The notes below the pieces were generated by a model. That model was not told the origin of the DNA. It made no database searches and was given only the letters and a program-made list of their open reading frames with translations. Below, one piece after another: positions 8,452 to 17,693 of a stretch of 64,000 nucleotides of DNA; within the stretch, counting starts at the first letter, position 1, and each line of letters opens with the position of its first letter. Position numbers and translations under genes: made by a program. Origin of the DNA: Pseudomonas sp. GM41(2012) (GTDB lineage Bacteria; Pseudomonadota; Gammaproteobacteria; Pseudomonadales; Pseudomonadaceae); contig NZ_AKJN02000007.1 in the NCBI RefSeq assembly GCF_000282315.2, positions 310,001-374,000 of the forward strand, read 5' to 3'.

Positions 8452-9525
8452 ATGCGTCCAGCCCGTGCCCTGATCGACCTTCAAGCCCTGCGTCACAACT
8501 ACCAAATCGCCCGTGAAGTCACGGGGGCCAAGGCCCTCGCGGTGATCAAGGCCGATGCCTACGGCCATGGCGCGGTGCGTTGCGCCCAGGCGCTGGAAGC
8601 CGAGGCAGACGGTTTTGCCGTGGCCTGTATTGAGGAGGCCCTGGAGCTGCGAGCCGCGGGCATTCGTGCGCCGGTGTTGTTGCTGGAAGGTTTTTTCGAA
8701 GCCGATGAGTTGTCACTGATCGTCGAGCATGATTTCTGGTGTGTGGTGCATTCGCTGTGGCAGCTCGAAGCCATCGAGAACGCTGCACTGAGCAAGCCGA
8801 TCACGGTCTGGCTCAAACTCGATTCGGGCATGCATCGGGTGGGCTTGCATCCAAAGGATTATCAGGCGGGCTATCAACGACTGCTGGCCAGTGGCAAGGT
8901 GGCGAAGATTGTTCTGATGAGCCACTTCGCCCGGGCCGATGAGCTGCACAGTCAGGCCAGTATCGAGCAGGTCGCGGTGTTCGAAGCGGCGCGTCAGGGC
9001 TTGTCGGCCGAGGTCAGCCTGCGCAATTCGCCGGCAGTGCTCGGTTGGCCGCAGATTCCAAGTGACTGGGTTCGCCCGGGCATCATGCTCTACGGCGCGA
9101 CTCCGTTTGAAGAGGCCAATGCCGTGGCGTCCCGCCTGCAACCGGTGATGACCCTCGAATCGAAAGTGATTTGCGTGCGTGAACTGCCGGCCGGCGAGCC
9201 GATCGGTTACGGCGCCAAATTCATCACCCAGAAACCGATGCGCGTGGGCGTGGTGGCCATGGGTTACGCCGATGGCTATCCACGTCAGGCACCGACCGGT
9301 ACGCCAGTGATGGTCGCCGGGCAGCGCAGCCAGTTGATTGGCCGGGTGTCGATGGACATGCTCTGCATCGACCTGACCGATGTGCCGCAAGCCGGCCTCG
9401 GTTCGACCGTCGAATTGTGGGGCAAAAACATTCTCGCCAGCGACGTGGCCGCGGCCGCAGGCACGATTCCTTACCAGATCTTCTGCAACCTGCGTCGGGT
9501 GCCAATGCTCTATTCCGGGGCTTAG
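8452..9525 (+). CDS. dadX: Catabolic alanine racemase DadX
   Basis: 357 residues, the normal length. The PLP lysine is in A-V-I-K-A-D-A-Y-G-H-G (K33), and the catalytic tyrosine region is G-Y-A-D-G-Y-P-R near residue 265. It converts L-alanine to D-alanine, which DadA then oxidises to pyruvate. It lies 96 bases after the RidA-like gene and is probably part of the same dadA-ridA-dadX operon controlled by DadR. The housekeeping racemase alr would be elsewhere in the genome. Confidence 0.93.
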   Translation: MRPARALIDLQALRHNYQIAREVTGAKALAVIKADAYGHGAVRCAQALEAEADGFAVACIEEALELRAAGIRAPVLLLEGFFEADELSLIVEHDFWCVVHSLWQLEAIENAALSKPITVWLKLDSGMHRVGLHPKDYQAGYQRLLASGKVAKIVLMSHFARADELHSQASIEQVAVFEAARQGLSAEVSLRNSPAVLGWPQIPSDWVRPGIMLYGATPFEEANAVASRLQPVMTLESKVICVRELPAGEPIGYGAKFITQKPMRVGVVAMGYADGYPRQAPTGTPVMVAGQRSQLIGRVSMDMLCIDLTDVPQAGLGSTVELWGKNILASDVAAAAGTIPYQIFCNLRRVPMLYSGA

Positions 9526-9651
9526 GTCAAAGCGCCCCGACCGAAAGTCGCTTCACCGAACAGGATTCAGGTCCAAGTGTTGTAAATACTGAACGCTGTC
9601 GCCATGATAACGCTCATATTCCTACAACCTGAATCCCTGGAGGCTCCAGCA

Positions 9652-10200
9652 TTGGACGTCGGTGAACGACTGCAATCCATCCGTAAGCTCAAAGGACTTT
9701 CCCAGCGTGAACTCGCCAAACGCGCGGGCGTCACCAACAGCACCATTTCGATGATCGAGAAGAACAGCGTCAGCCCCTCGATCAGTTCGCTGAGGAAAGT
9801 ATTGGGCGGGATTCCCATGTCCATGGTCGAGTTCTTTTCCGAAGAGATCCTGCAGGAAAAACCGACTCAGATCGTCTACAAAGCCAACGAGCTGATCGAT
9901 ATTTCCGATGGCGCAGTGACCATGAAACTGGTCGGCAGGGCTCATCCGAGCCGGGCCATCGCGTTCCTCAATGAAATCTATCCGCCAGGCGCCGACACCG
10001 GTGACGAGATGCTCACCCATGAGGGCGAGGAAACCGGGATTCTGCTCGAAGGTCGACTCGAACTGGTGGTAGGGCTTGAAACTTTTGTGCTCGAAGCCGG
10101 CGACAGCTACTACTTTGAAAGTACAAAACCGCACCGTTTCCGTAATCCGTTCGATGCGCCAGCGCGACTAATCAGCGCAGCTACTCCAGCGAATTTCTAA
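9652..10200 (+). CDS. pauR: PauR-like polyamine-catabolism repressor (XRE helix-turn-helix plus cupin)
   Basis: 182 residues from a TTG at 9652, 8 bases after TGGAGG; an upstream ATG at 9604 would add 16 unrelated residues. Residues 3-58 form an XRE helix-turn-helix (S-Q-R-E-L-A-K-R-A-G-V-T-N-S-T-I-S), and residues 110-175 a cupin barrel (G-E-E-T-G-I-L-L-E-G, P-H-R-F-R-N). Its position after dadX matches pauR (PA5301) of P. aeruginosa, which represses polyamine uptake and catabolism genes until putrescine or cadaverine binds. The PuuB-like oxidase at 4.2-5.5 kb is a plausible target. Confidence 0.85.
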   Translation: MDVGERLQSIRKLKGLSQRELAKRAGVTNSTISMIEKNSVSPSISSLRKVLGGIPMSMVEFFSEEILQEKPTQIVYKANELIDISDGAVTMKLVGRAHPSRAIAFLNEIYPPGADTGDEMLTHEGEETGILLEGRLELVVGLETFVLEAGDSYYFESTKPHRFRNPFDAPARLISAATPANF

Positions 10201-10369
10201 TAAAAGAGGCATCCCGCGAGCATTGCGCAGGTGCCCGAGTTGTTTTTCCGCCACGCATAAGACCCCTTCGACTTTAGGGTTGTTTCAGTGTGGCGGGCTT
10301 ACCGTTATACTTGCGCCCGCCTGCGAACCGTGGCCGTGGGCGTGACTAGCCACCATTGAGGGTGAACGC

Positions 10370-10798
10370 GTGAATCTAATTATGAAAATGCTGGCCGTAC
10401 CAGCAACCGTATTGGCCCTTTGGGCAGTCAGCGCACAAGCTGCGACCAACGACGATATTGCTAAACGCCTTGAGCCAGTCGGCCAGGTTTGCGTTCAGGG
10501 TAAAGAGTGCAAGGGGATGGAAGTCGCTGCTTCTGCTGGCGGCGGTGGTGGTGCCAAAACGCCTGACGAAGTGATTGCCAAACATTGCAACGCTTGCCAC
10601 GGCACCGGCCTGTTGGGCGCGCCGAAAATCGGTGATGCCGCAGCCTGGGGCGAGCGCGCCAAGAAGGAAGGCGGTGTTGACGGCTTGCTGGCGAAAGCCA
10701 TCTCCGGCCTCAATGCAATGCCTCCAAAAGGCACCTGCGCCGATTGCGCAGACGCCGAACTCAAAGGCGCCATCCAGAAGATGTCCGGCCTGAAATAA
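10370..10798 (+). CDS. cycB: Cytochrome c5
   Basis: 142 residues from a GTG at 10370 (GAGGGTGA just upstream; an ATG four codons in is the alternative). A signal peptide ends at A-Q-A. A glycine-rich linker leads to a single haem site C-N-A-C-H and a distal methionine in N-A-M-P-P-K-G. Two further cysteines, C-A-D-C, are typical of cytochrome c5. It is a periplasmic electron carrier. A strong intrinsic terminator follows. Confidence 0.9.
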   Translation: MNLIMKMLAVPATVLALWAVSAQAATNDDIAKRLEPVGQVCVQGKECKGMEVAASAGGGGGAKTPDEVIAKHCNACHGTGLLGAPKIGDAAAWGERAKKEGGVDGLLAKAISGLNAMPPKGTCADCADAELKGAIQKMSGLK

Positions 10799-10813
10799 GC
10801 CTTCATCTTCATC

Positions 10814-10840
10814 AAAAAGCCGCTTTCGAGCGGCTTTTTT
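10814..10840 (+). terminator. Intrinsic terminator after cycB
   Basis: GCCGCT-TTCG-AGCGGC stem-loop (10819-10834) flanked by an A run before and six T residues after. A perfect stem with a UUCG tetraloop makes this a strong stop. Confidence 0.92.
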
Positions 10841-10932
10841 GTGCCTGCGATTTACGCCTGAGACTGTTCATTGCAGCAAAGACCCGGCAAGCTCGGTCCA
10901 ACCCCAATTCACGGAATGTAAGGGAGGATCAG

Positions 10933-12855
10933 ATGGTCCAGCTGTGTTCTATCGAGCAAGCGGTCGATGATGTCCTGGCACGGTTGCCGGCGCATATCCA
11001 CATGGGCCTGCCCCTCGGTCTGGGCAAACCCAACCACTTCGTCAACGCGCTGTTTCAACGCATCGCGCAGTTGCCCGAGCGGCAGCTGACGATCTACACC
11101 GCCCTGTGCCTGGGCCGTCCTTCCTTGGGCGACGGTTTGCAAAAGCGCTTTCTCGAGCCCTTCATCGAGCGGGTTTTTGGCGATTATCCGGAACTGGATT
11201 TCCTGGCCGACCTGCATCGCGACAGCCTGCCGCCCAACATTCATATCCAGCAATTCTTCATGCAGCCCGGCAGCTTGCTTCACAGCGCACAGGCCCAGCA
11301 GGATTACGTCAGTAGCAATTACAGCCACGCCGCGCGGGACATCAACGCCGCCGGGTTGAACCTGGTGGCGCAATTGGTGGCGAGCCACAGCGAGCACCCC
11401 GACCGCCTGAGCCTGAGCTGCAACCCGGACATCACCCTCGACCTGTTCCCCATGATCGCCAAGCGTCGGGCAGCGGGGGAGACGATCTTGCTGGTGGGCC
11501 AGGTGCACAACGATTTGCCGTACATGCCGGGCGATGCCGAAATCGCTATCGACACGTTCGACCTGTTGATCGACGAGAAGGACAGCACCACGCTGTTCTC
11601 CACGCCGAACATGCCGGTGGGTTTCCAGGATCACTTCATCGGGTTGCACGCCAGCACGCTGGTGCGCGACGGCGGCACTTTACAGATCGGCATCGGCGCC
11701 ATGGGTGATGCCCTGACTGCTGCGCTGCTGGCGCGGCAGGCCGACAATGACGGTTACAAGGCGTTGCTGGCGGAGGTGAATCTCAGCCAGTGGGCGCAAC
11801 TCATCGACCGCGAAGGTGGCGTCGAACCTTTCGCCAAGGGCCTTTACGGTTGCAGCGAAATGTTCGTCAACGGCTTGCTGGTGCTAGCTGACGCCGGGAT
11901 CGTGCGGCGCAAGGTCTACCCCGATGTGCCGACCCAGCAACAAGCCAATGCCGGCACGCTGGATGAAGCCGCGCAGACTGACGGCATCTCGGTGCATGGC
12001 GGTTTCTTCCTTGGCCCGCGCAGTTTCTATGAGCGCCTGCGCGAGTTGCCGCAGAGCAAGCGGCTCGAATTCAACATGACCCGCATCAGCTACATCAACG
12101 AGCTCTACGGTCAGGAAGAACTCAAACGCTTGCAGCGCCTCGATGCGCGTTTCATCAACACCGTGTTCACCATGACCTTGCTGGGTGCAGGCGTGGCCGA
12201 TCAGCTCGAAGGCGGGCGAGTACTCAGCGGTGTCGGCGGGCAGTACAACTTCGTTGCACAAGGACATGCACTGGAAGGGGCGCGTTCGGTGTTGCTTCTG
12301 CGCAGCTGGCGCGAATCAGGCGGTGAGGTCAGTTCGAACATTGTCTGGGAGTACGGCCATTGCACGATCCCGCGACACTTGCGAGACATCGTGGTCACCG
12401 AGTACGGCATCGCCGACCTGCGGGGCAAGACCGACGCGGCGGTGATCGAGGCGTTGCTGAACATCAGCGACTCGCGTTTCCAGCCGGGGTTGATCGAACA
12501 GGCTCAGGCCGTCGGCAAGTTGCCGAAGAGTTTCCGTATTGATCCAAGGTTCGCCGACAACAGCCCGCAGCGCTTGCAGGCCATTCAGGCGCGGCATCCG
12601 CAGTTGTTTCCGGAATATCCGTTGGGCTGTGATTTCAGCGCTGAGGAGAAGGATCTATTGCGGGCGCTGAACTGGCTGAAGAGCAAATTCAAGCTCACGG
12701 AGATTCTGGAACTGGGCAAGGCAGCGCTGGATGCGCCGGAGCCTTCGGAATTTCCGATGCACCTGGAGCGGATGCAGCTGACCAACCCGGAAGGGCTGAA
12801 AGAGGATTTGTTTCAACGGCTACTGCTCACCGGCCTGAAAGCCACCGCGCAATAA
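10933..12855 (+). CDS. Acetyl-CoA hydrolase/CoA-transferase family protein
   Basis: 640 residues from the ATG at 10933, which has AAGGGAGGATCAG just upstream. It follows the acetyl-CoA hydrolase/transferase family, with the N-terminal half at about 1-300 and the C-terminal active-site half at about 330-540, including G-G-Q-Y-N-F and V-V-T-E-Y-G-I-A-D-L-R-G-K near 485-500. Family members move CoA between short acyl groups or hydrolyse acyl-CoA. The extra C-terminal 100 residues make it longer than the ~500-residue classic enzymes. A homologue sits at the same place in P. aeruginosa. The substrate is not known. Confidence 0.8.
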   Translation: MVQLCSIEQAVDDVLARLPAHIHMGLPLGLGKPNHFVNALFQRIAQLPERQLTIYTALCLGRPSLGDGLQKRFLEPFIERVFGDYPELDFLADLHRDSLPPNIHIQQFFMQPGSLLHSAQAQQDYVSSNYSHAARDINAAGLNLVAQLVASHSEHPDRLSLSCNPDITLDLFPMIAKRRAAGETILLVGQVHNDLPYMPGDAEIAIDTFDLLIDEKDSTTLFSTPNMPVGFQDHFIGLHASTLVRDGGTLQIGIGAMGDALTAALLARQADNDGYKALLAEVNLSQWAQLIDREGGVEPFAKGLYGCSEMFVNGLLVLADAGIVRRKVYPDVPTQQQANAGTLDEAAQTDGISVHGGFFLGPRSFYERLRELPQSKRLEFNMTRISYINELYGQEELKRLQRLDARFINTVFTMTLLGAGVADQLEGGRVLSGVGGQYNFVAQGHALEGARSVLLLRSWRESGGEVSSNIVWEYGHCTIPRHLRDIVVTEYGIADLRGKTDAAVIEALLNISDSRFQPGLIEQAQAVGKLPKSFRIDPRFADNSPQRLQAIQARHPQLFPEYPLGCDFSAEEKDLLRALNWLKSKFKLTEILELGKAALDAPEPSEFPMHLERMQLTNPEGLKEDLFQRLLLTGLKATAQ

Positions 12856-12868
12856 CAGCCAACACAAA

Positions 12869-12981
12869 ACCCTGTAGGAGCCGAGCTTGCTCCGGGCGGC
12901 GATCCGACGATGGCGTCGGGACAGTCAACATTGATGTTGAATGTTAGGCCCTAATCGCGAGCAAGCTCGGCTCCTACAGGG
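12869..12981. repeat. REP-type palindromic repeat, TGTAGGAGCCGAGCTTGCTC family
   Basis: Arms CCTGTAGGAGCCGAGCTTGC (from 12871) and its complement (ending at 12980) flank a less conserved 60-base centre that has its own short stem. It sits between convergent genes. Confidence 0.85.
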
Positions 12982-13011
12982 TTTGCGGTGCGATCATGTG
13001 CAGTGTGGCTT

Positions 13012-13584
13012 TTATTCGATGAAGGTTACGACGCCGCCAGCCAGCGATTGAACGCGGGCCAGGGATTCAACGCGATAACCCTGCGCATCCAGTTCCGCAC
13101 GGCCGCCCTGGAACGACTTCTCGATCACGATCCCCAAACCCGCCACAGTCGCGCCGGCCTGTTTGATGATCGAGATCAGCGCTTGCGACGCCTTACCGTT
13201 GGCCAAAAAGTCATCGATGATCAGCACGCGATCGCTGCTGGTCAGGTGGCGCGGGGAGATCGCCACGGTGCTTTCGGTCTGCTTGGTGAACGAGTAAACG
13301 GTCGCCGACAGCAGGTTTTCGGTCAGGGTCAGGGACTGATGCTTGCGCGCAAAAATCACCGGTACGCCGAGGTTCAGACCGGTCATGATCGCCGGCGCGA
13401 TGCCCGAGGCTTCGATGGTGACGATCTTGGTGATGCCCGAATCCTTGAACAGCGAGGCGAATTCGTCGCCGATCAGCTTCATCAGGGCCGGGTCGATCTG
13501 GTGGTTCAGAAAGGCGTCGACTTTCAGGACCTGGTCGGAAAGCACGATGCCTTCTTCGCGAATTTTCTTGTGCAGTGCTTCCAT
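13012..13584 (-). CDS. xpt: Xanthine phosphoribosyltransferase
   Basis: 190 residues, full length. The PRPP-binding loop is V-L-I-I-D-D-F-L-A-N-G-K-A near residues 122-134. The enzyme converts xanthine and PRPP to XMP in purine salvage. It lies 56 bases after rep on the same strand and may be read with it. No purine-riboswitch fold is apparent in the short gap. The neighbouring order rep-xpt matches P. aeruginosa. Confidence 0.93.
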   Translation of the reverse strand: MEALHKKIREEGIVLSDQVLKVDAFLNHQIDPALMKLIGDEFASLFKDSGITKIVTIEASGIAPAIMTGLNLGVPVIFARKHQSLTLTENLLSATVYSFTKQTESTVAISPRHLTSSDRVLIIDDFLANGKASQALISIIKQAGATVAGLGIVIEKSFQGGRAELDAQGYRVESLARVQSLAGGVVTFIE

Positions 13585-13640
13585 GAAGCGTTCCTCTAAG
13601 GACGGCTATGCGTCTAAGGCTGGTTAAAAAGTAGTCGATT

Positions 13641-15650
13641 CTAGCGCTTTAACATCGCGCGTATATCTGCCAATGCGGTATTGCCGCGAACGGCTTTGAC
13701 TTCAACGGGCGTGTCGTCGGTGCCTTCCCAAGCCAGGTCGTCCGGTGGCAGCTCATCGAGGAAGCGGCTCGGCGCACAATCGATGATCTCGCCGTATTGC
13801 TTACGCTTGGCGGCGAAGGTGAAGGCCAGCGTCTGACGCGCTCGGGTAATTCCGACGTAGGCCAAGCGACGTTCTTCTTCGATGGTGTCGGCTTCGATAC
13901 TGGAACGGTGCGGAAGGATTTCCTCTTCCATGCCCATGATGAACACGTAAGGGAATTCCAGACCCTTGGAGGCGTGCAGGGTCATCATCTGCACACCTTC
14001 GGCACCGTCTTCCTCTTCCTGCTGACGTTCGAGCATGTCGCGCAGGACGAGTTTGCCGATGGCGTCTTCGACGGTCATCTCGCCTTCTTCGTCTTTTTCG
14101 AGGGTGTTCTTCAACGCCTCGATCAGGAACCAGACGTTACCCATGCGGTAATCGGCGGCCTTGTCGCTGGAACTGTTGGTGCGCAGCCAGTTCTCGTAGT
14201 CGATGTCCATGACCATGCTGCGCAGCGCCGAGATCGGGTCTTCACCGGCGCATTGCTCGCGGACTTTGTCCATGAAGCGCTTGAAGCGCGACAGACGATC
14301 GGTGAAGCGCGTATCCAGATGCTCGCCCAGACCGATTTCGTCGGTGGCGGCGTACATCGAGATTTTGCGTTCGGTGGCGTAGTTGCCAAGCTTTTCCAGC
14401 GTGGTCGAGCCGATCTCCCGACGTGGGACGTTGATCACCCGCAGGAAGGCGTTGTCGTCGTCCGGGTTCACGATCAGGCGGAAGTAGGCCATCAGGTCTT
14501 TCACTTCCTGACGTCCGAAAAAGCTGTTGCCGCCGGACAGGCGATACGGAATCTGGTGGTGTTGCAGCTTCAGCTCGATCAGCTTGGCCTGGTAGTTACC
14601 GCGATACAGGATCGCAAAATCGCTGTAGGGCCGATCCGTGCGCAAGTGCAGGGTCAGCAGTTCCACGGCCACGCGCTCGGCTTCGGCGTCTTCGTTGCGG
14701 CAACGGATTACGCGGATCTCGTCGCCGTGGCCCATCTCGCTCCACAGCTGCTTTTCGAATTCGTGCGGGTTGTTCGAGATCAGCACGTTGGCGCAGCGCA
14801 GGATGCGGCTGGTGGAGCGATAGTTTTGCTCCAGCATCACCACTTTCAGGGACGGGTAATCGTCCTTGAGCAGCATCAGGTTTTCCGGCCGGGCGCCGCG
14901 CCAGGCGTAGATCGACTGGTCGTCATCGCCCACCACGGTGAACTGGTTGCGTATGCCGATGAGCAATTTCACCAGCAAATACTGGCTGGCGTTGGTGTCC
15001 TGGTATTCGTCCACCAGCAGGTAGCGGACTTTGTTCTGCCATTTTTCGAGGATGTCGGCGTGTTCCTGGAACAGCTTCACCGGCAGCAGGATCAGGTCGT
15101 CGAAGTCCACCGCGTTGAACGCCTTGAGCGTGCGCTGATAGTGGGTGTAGACGATGGCGGCGGTCTGTTCCTTGGGGTTGCGCGCGTTTTCCAGGGCTTC
15201 GGGCGGCAGGATCAGGTCGTTCTTCCACGAGCCGATCATGTTCTTGATCTCGTCGACGCCGTCGTCGCCCGAGTATTCCTTCTGCATGATGTCGGTCATC
15301 AGGGCTTTGACGTCGGTCTCGTCGAAGATCGAGAAACCCGGCTTGTAGCCCAGCCGCACGTGTTCCTTGCGGATGATGTTCAGGCCCAGATTGTGGAAGG
15401 TGCAGACGGTCAGGCCGCGGCCTTCGCCGCCCTTGAGCAGGGTGCCGACCCGTTCCTTCATCTCGCGCGCGGCCTTGTTGGTAAAGGTCATGGCGACGAT
15501 GTACTGGGCGCGGATGCCACAGTTCTGGATCAGATGCGCAATTTTGCGGGTGATCACGCTGGTCTTGCCGGAGCCTGCACCGGCGAGCACCAAAAGAGGG
15601 CCGCCGACGTAGCTCACGGCTTCTTGCTGCCGGGGATTGAGTCGGGACAT
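13641..15650 (-). CDS. rep: ATP-dependent DNA helicase Rep
   Basis: 669 residues, superfamily 1A. The motifs occur in order: Walker A A-G-A-G-S-G-K-T (22-29), motif II V-D-E-Y-Q-D-T-N, motif III G-D-D-D-Q-S-I-Y-A-W-R-G, motif V M-T-L-H-A-S-K-G-L-E-F and motif VI V-G-I-T-R-A-R. Its length and N-terminus (M-S-R-L-N-P-R-Q-Q-E-A-V) fit Rep rather than UvrD. Rep unwinds 3'-5' at the replication fork and removes bound proteins. It is divergent from proE. Confidence 0.95.
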   Translation of the reverse strand: MSRLNPRQQEAVSYVGGPLLVLAGAGSGKTSVITRKIAHLIQNCGIRAQYIVAMTFTNKAAREMKERVGTLLKGGEGRGLTVCTFHNLGLNIIRKEHVRLGYKPGFSIFDETDVKALMTDIMQKEYSGDDGVDEIKNMIGSWKNDLILPPEALENARNPKEQTAAIVYTHYQRTLKAFNAVDFDDLILLPVKLFQEHADILEKWQNKVRYLLVDEYQDTNASQYLLVKLLIGIRNQFTVVGDDDQSIYAWRGARPENLMLLKDDYPSLKVVMLEQNYRSTSRILRCANVLISNNPHEFEKQLWSEMGHGDEIRVIRCRNEDAEAERVAVELLTLHLRTDRPYSDFAILYRGNYQAKLIELKLQHHQIPYRLSGGNSFFGRQEVKDLMAYFRLIVNPDDDNAFLRVINVPRREIGSTTLEKLGNYATERKISMYAATDEIGLGEHLDTRFTDRLSRFKRFMDKVREQCAGEDPISALRSMVMDIDYENWLRTNSSSDKAADYRMGNVWFLIEALKNTLEKDEEGEMTVEDAIGKLVLRDMLERQQEEEDGAEGVQMMTLHASKGLEFPYVFIMGMEEEILPHRSSIEADTIEEERRLAYVGITRARQTLAFTFAAKRKQYGEIIDCAPSRFLDELPPDDLAWEGTDDTPVEVKAVRGNTALADIRAMLKR

Positions 15651-15845
15651 ACGAAATCAGGGAGTCGTTTGCGAAATGGGCCGGCATTTTAACAGGCTCA
15701 GCGAATTGTGCTGCTCTCTCCGACTTGTGACGCAGCACGCTATCTATATTTGCCGGTTTTGATACTTTCACGCAGGATGCGCGATGAATGTGCGTCTATT
15801 GTTCGTTATTCAAGATACAAAGCCGCGTTTGATAACCGAGGTCAT

Positions 15846-15874
15846 TTGGTCATTGGTTACCGGCGCTGCATAAT
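15846..15874 (+). promoter_or_regulatory. Candidate sigma-70 promoter of proE
   Basis: TTGGTC (15846-15851), a 17-base spacer, then CATAAT (15869-15874), about 40 bases before the TTG start. The -35 box is weak, so this is only a candidate. Confidence 0.35.
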
Positions 15875-15913
15875 GCCCGCCGCCTACATCTTTGCAGAGT
15901 CTAGGGAGCTAGC

Positions 15914-17587
15914 TTGTCTACGCCTGTCGAACCCTTGCGTTTGCTGCTACTGGCCGAAGAGCCAGCGTGGGCAGCGTTGTTGCGCGAGTGCCTGGCTCCG
16001 ATGGGGAGCTCGACCGTGCTGATCAGCGCGCCGAGCTGGGAGTCGGTCAGCAGTCTGTTCGATGACAACCGCGGTGCGGTGTTGTTGACGATTCCAGCGC
16101 TTCAACCTCTACCTGGCCGTTGCAGCCTGCCGACGGTATTGCTGCTCGAACATGAGCCGCTGTCGCCGCCCGATGGGGTGAGTGACTGGCTGGTGCGCGA
16201 TGTACTCGATCCCGGCATGTTGCGCCGGTGCCTGCGGCATGTGCGCGAACGTGGCCTGCTGGAAAACACCCTGCAGCGCCTGGCCGAGCAAGACCCGCTG
16301 ACCGGCATCGCCAACCGCCAGGGTTTCCAGACCTTGCTGGCAGCACGCCTGGCGGAAAACGACGGCCGCGGCCTGGCCCTCGGTCACCTTGATCTCGACA
16401 ACTTCCGTCACGCCAACGATGCCCTCGGCCACCAGGCCGGTGACCGGTTGATCCTGCAGGTGGTCGCGCGGCTGAAAAGCCAGCTTGAGGCCAGCGATCA
16501 GTTGGCCCGACTGGGCAGTGATGAGTTCGCCCTGCTGATCGACACCCGCCGTGCGCCTCAGCGCGCCGAATGGATGGCCGAACGCATTACCGAAGCCCTG
16601 TCCGAACCCTATTGGGTCGACGGCGAAAGCCTGTTGATCGGTTCCAGCCTCGGCATCGCTCACGCACGAGCGCAGGCCGGCGCCGACCCATTGATGTGGC
16701 ACGCACACATCGCCATGCAACAAGCCAAAAGTACTCAGGGCTGTACCTTTCACATCTTCAACGAACGCATCAATCGCAATGCCCGCAGCATGGCCGATCT
16801 CGAAAGCGAGCTGCGCCGGGCGTTGCGTCGGGATGAACTGGAACTGCATTACCAGCCTCGCCTGAACCTAGAGGACGGGCAGATCGTCGGCCTCGAAGCC
16901 TTGGTGCGCTGGCGTCATGGCGAGCGCGGCTTGCTGCCACCGAGCGAATTCGTGCCGCTGGCCGAGCAAAGCGGCTTGATTGTGCCGCTCGGTTACTGGG
17001 TGATTTCCCGCGCCCTGCGCGACATGCAAGCGTTGCGCGAACGGGGTTTGCCGGCGTTGCACATGGCGATCAACCTGTCGTTCCGGCAGTTTCAGGACAG
17101 CCAATTGTTGTCGACTCTGAGCCGGCTGATTGCCGAGCGCGGTGTCGAGGCGCAATGGCTGGAGTTCGAACTGACTGAAACCGCGGTGATGCGCCGCAGC
17201 GATCTGGTGAAGCAGACCATGGATGCGTTGGGGCGTCTGGGTGTGCGCTTCTCCCTCGATGATTTCGGCACCGGGTTCTCTTCGTTTGTGCACCTCAACA
17301 GCCTGCCGATTACCTTGCTGAAGATCGATAAGAGCTTTGTCGGCGGCATGGAACAGCGCGAAGAGAATCGCAAACTGGTCCACGCGATGATCAATCTGGC
17401 GCACAACCTCAATCTTGAAGTGGTCGCCGAGGGCGTAGAAACGCCGGAGCAACTGGATCTGTTGCGCGGGTTTGGCTGCGATCAGGTGCAGGGCTATCTG
17501 ATCAGCAAGCCGTTGCCGCTGGCGGAGTTGGTTGAGTACCTTACGTTCGGTAGCAGTCAGCAGCCCGCCCAGGAAGTCGTGAACTAA
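15914..17587 (+). CDS. proE: Degenerate GGDEF plus EAL protein, c-di-GMP phosphodiesterase ProE
   Basis: 557 residues from a TTG at 15914, with AGGGAG upstream. Residues 1-115 resemble a receiver fold but have no clear phospho-acceptor aspartate. A GGDEF domain (about 125-285) has G-S-D-E-F at 201-205 in place of GGDEF and no RxxD inhibitory site, so it is probably inactive as a cyclase. The EAL domain (about 300-545) keeps E-A-L (328-330), D-D-F-G-T-G-F-S-S (449-457), K-I-D-K-S and E-G-V-E-T, so it should hydrolyse c-di-GMP. Its place between rep and the MATE gene matches PA5295 (ProE), a phosphodiesterase that limits exopolysaccharide. Confidence 0.88.
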   Translation: MSTPVEPLRLLLLAEEPAWAALLRECLAPMGSSTVLISAPSWESVSSLFDDNRGAVLLTIPALQPLPGRCSLPTVLLLEHEPLSPPDGVSDWLVRDVLDPGMLRRCLRHVRERGLLENTLQRLAEQDPLTGIANRQGFQTLLAARLAENDGRGLALGHLDLDNFRHANDALGHQAGDRLILQVVARLKSQLEASDQLARLGSDEFALLIDTRRAPQRAEWMAERITEALSEPYWVDGESLLIGSSLGIAHARAQAGADPLMWHAHIAMQQAKSTQGCTFHIFNERINRNARSMADLESELRRALRRDELELHYQPRLNLEDGQIVGLEALVRWRHGERGLLPPSEFVPLAEQSGLIVPLGYWVISRALRDMQALRERGLPALHMAINLSFRQFQDSQLLSTLSRLIAERGVEAQWLEFELTETAVMRRSDLVKQTMDALGRLGVRFSLDDFGTGFSSFVHLNSLPITLLKIDKSFVGGMEQREENRKLVHAMINLAHNLNLEVVAEGVETPEQLDLLRGFGCDQVQGYLISKPLPLAELVEYLTFGSSQQPAQEVVN

Positions 17588-17594
17588 CGAGGAT

Positions 17595-17690
17595 CCTGTA
17601 GGAAGCAAGGCTTGCCCGCGATGCAGGCGACACGGTCTTGCAGGCACACCGCGTTATCGTTCATCGCGGGCAAGCCTTGCTCCTACAGGG
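17595..17690. repeat. REP-type palindromic repeat, AGCAAGGCTTGCCCGCGATG family
   Basis: Arms of about 28 bases (17595-17623 and 17662-17689) with a 38-base centre between the convergent proE and MATE genes. The left arm reads TGTAGGAAGCAAGG, one base longer than the usual TGTAGGAGC form. Confidence 0.85.
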
Positions 17691-17693
17691 ATC

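Noticed and set aside
13585..13640. Purine riboswitch before xpt
   Set aside because: The gap after rep is only 56 bases and lacks the three-way junction of purine aptamers.
13797..15692. 631-codon open frame antisense to rep
   Set aside because: Shadow of rep; the sense strand carries all the helicase motifs.
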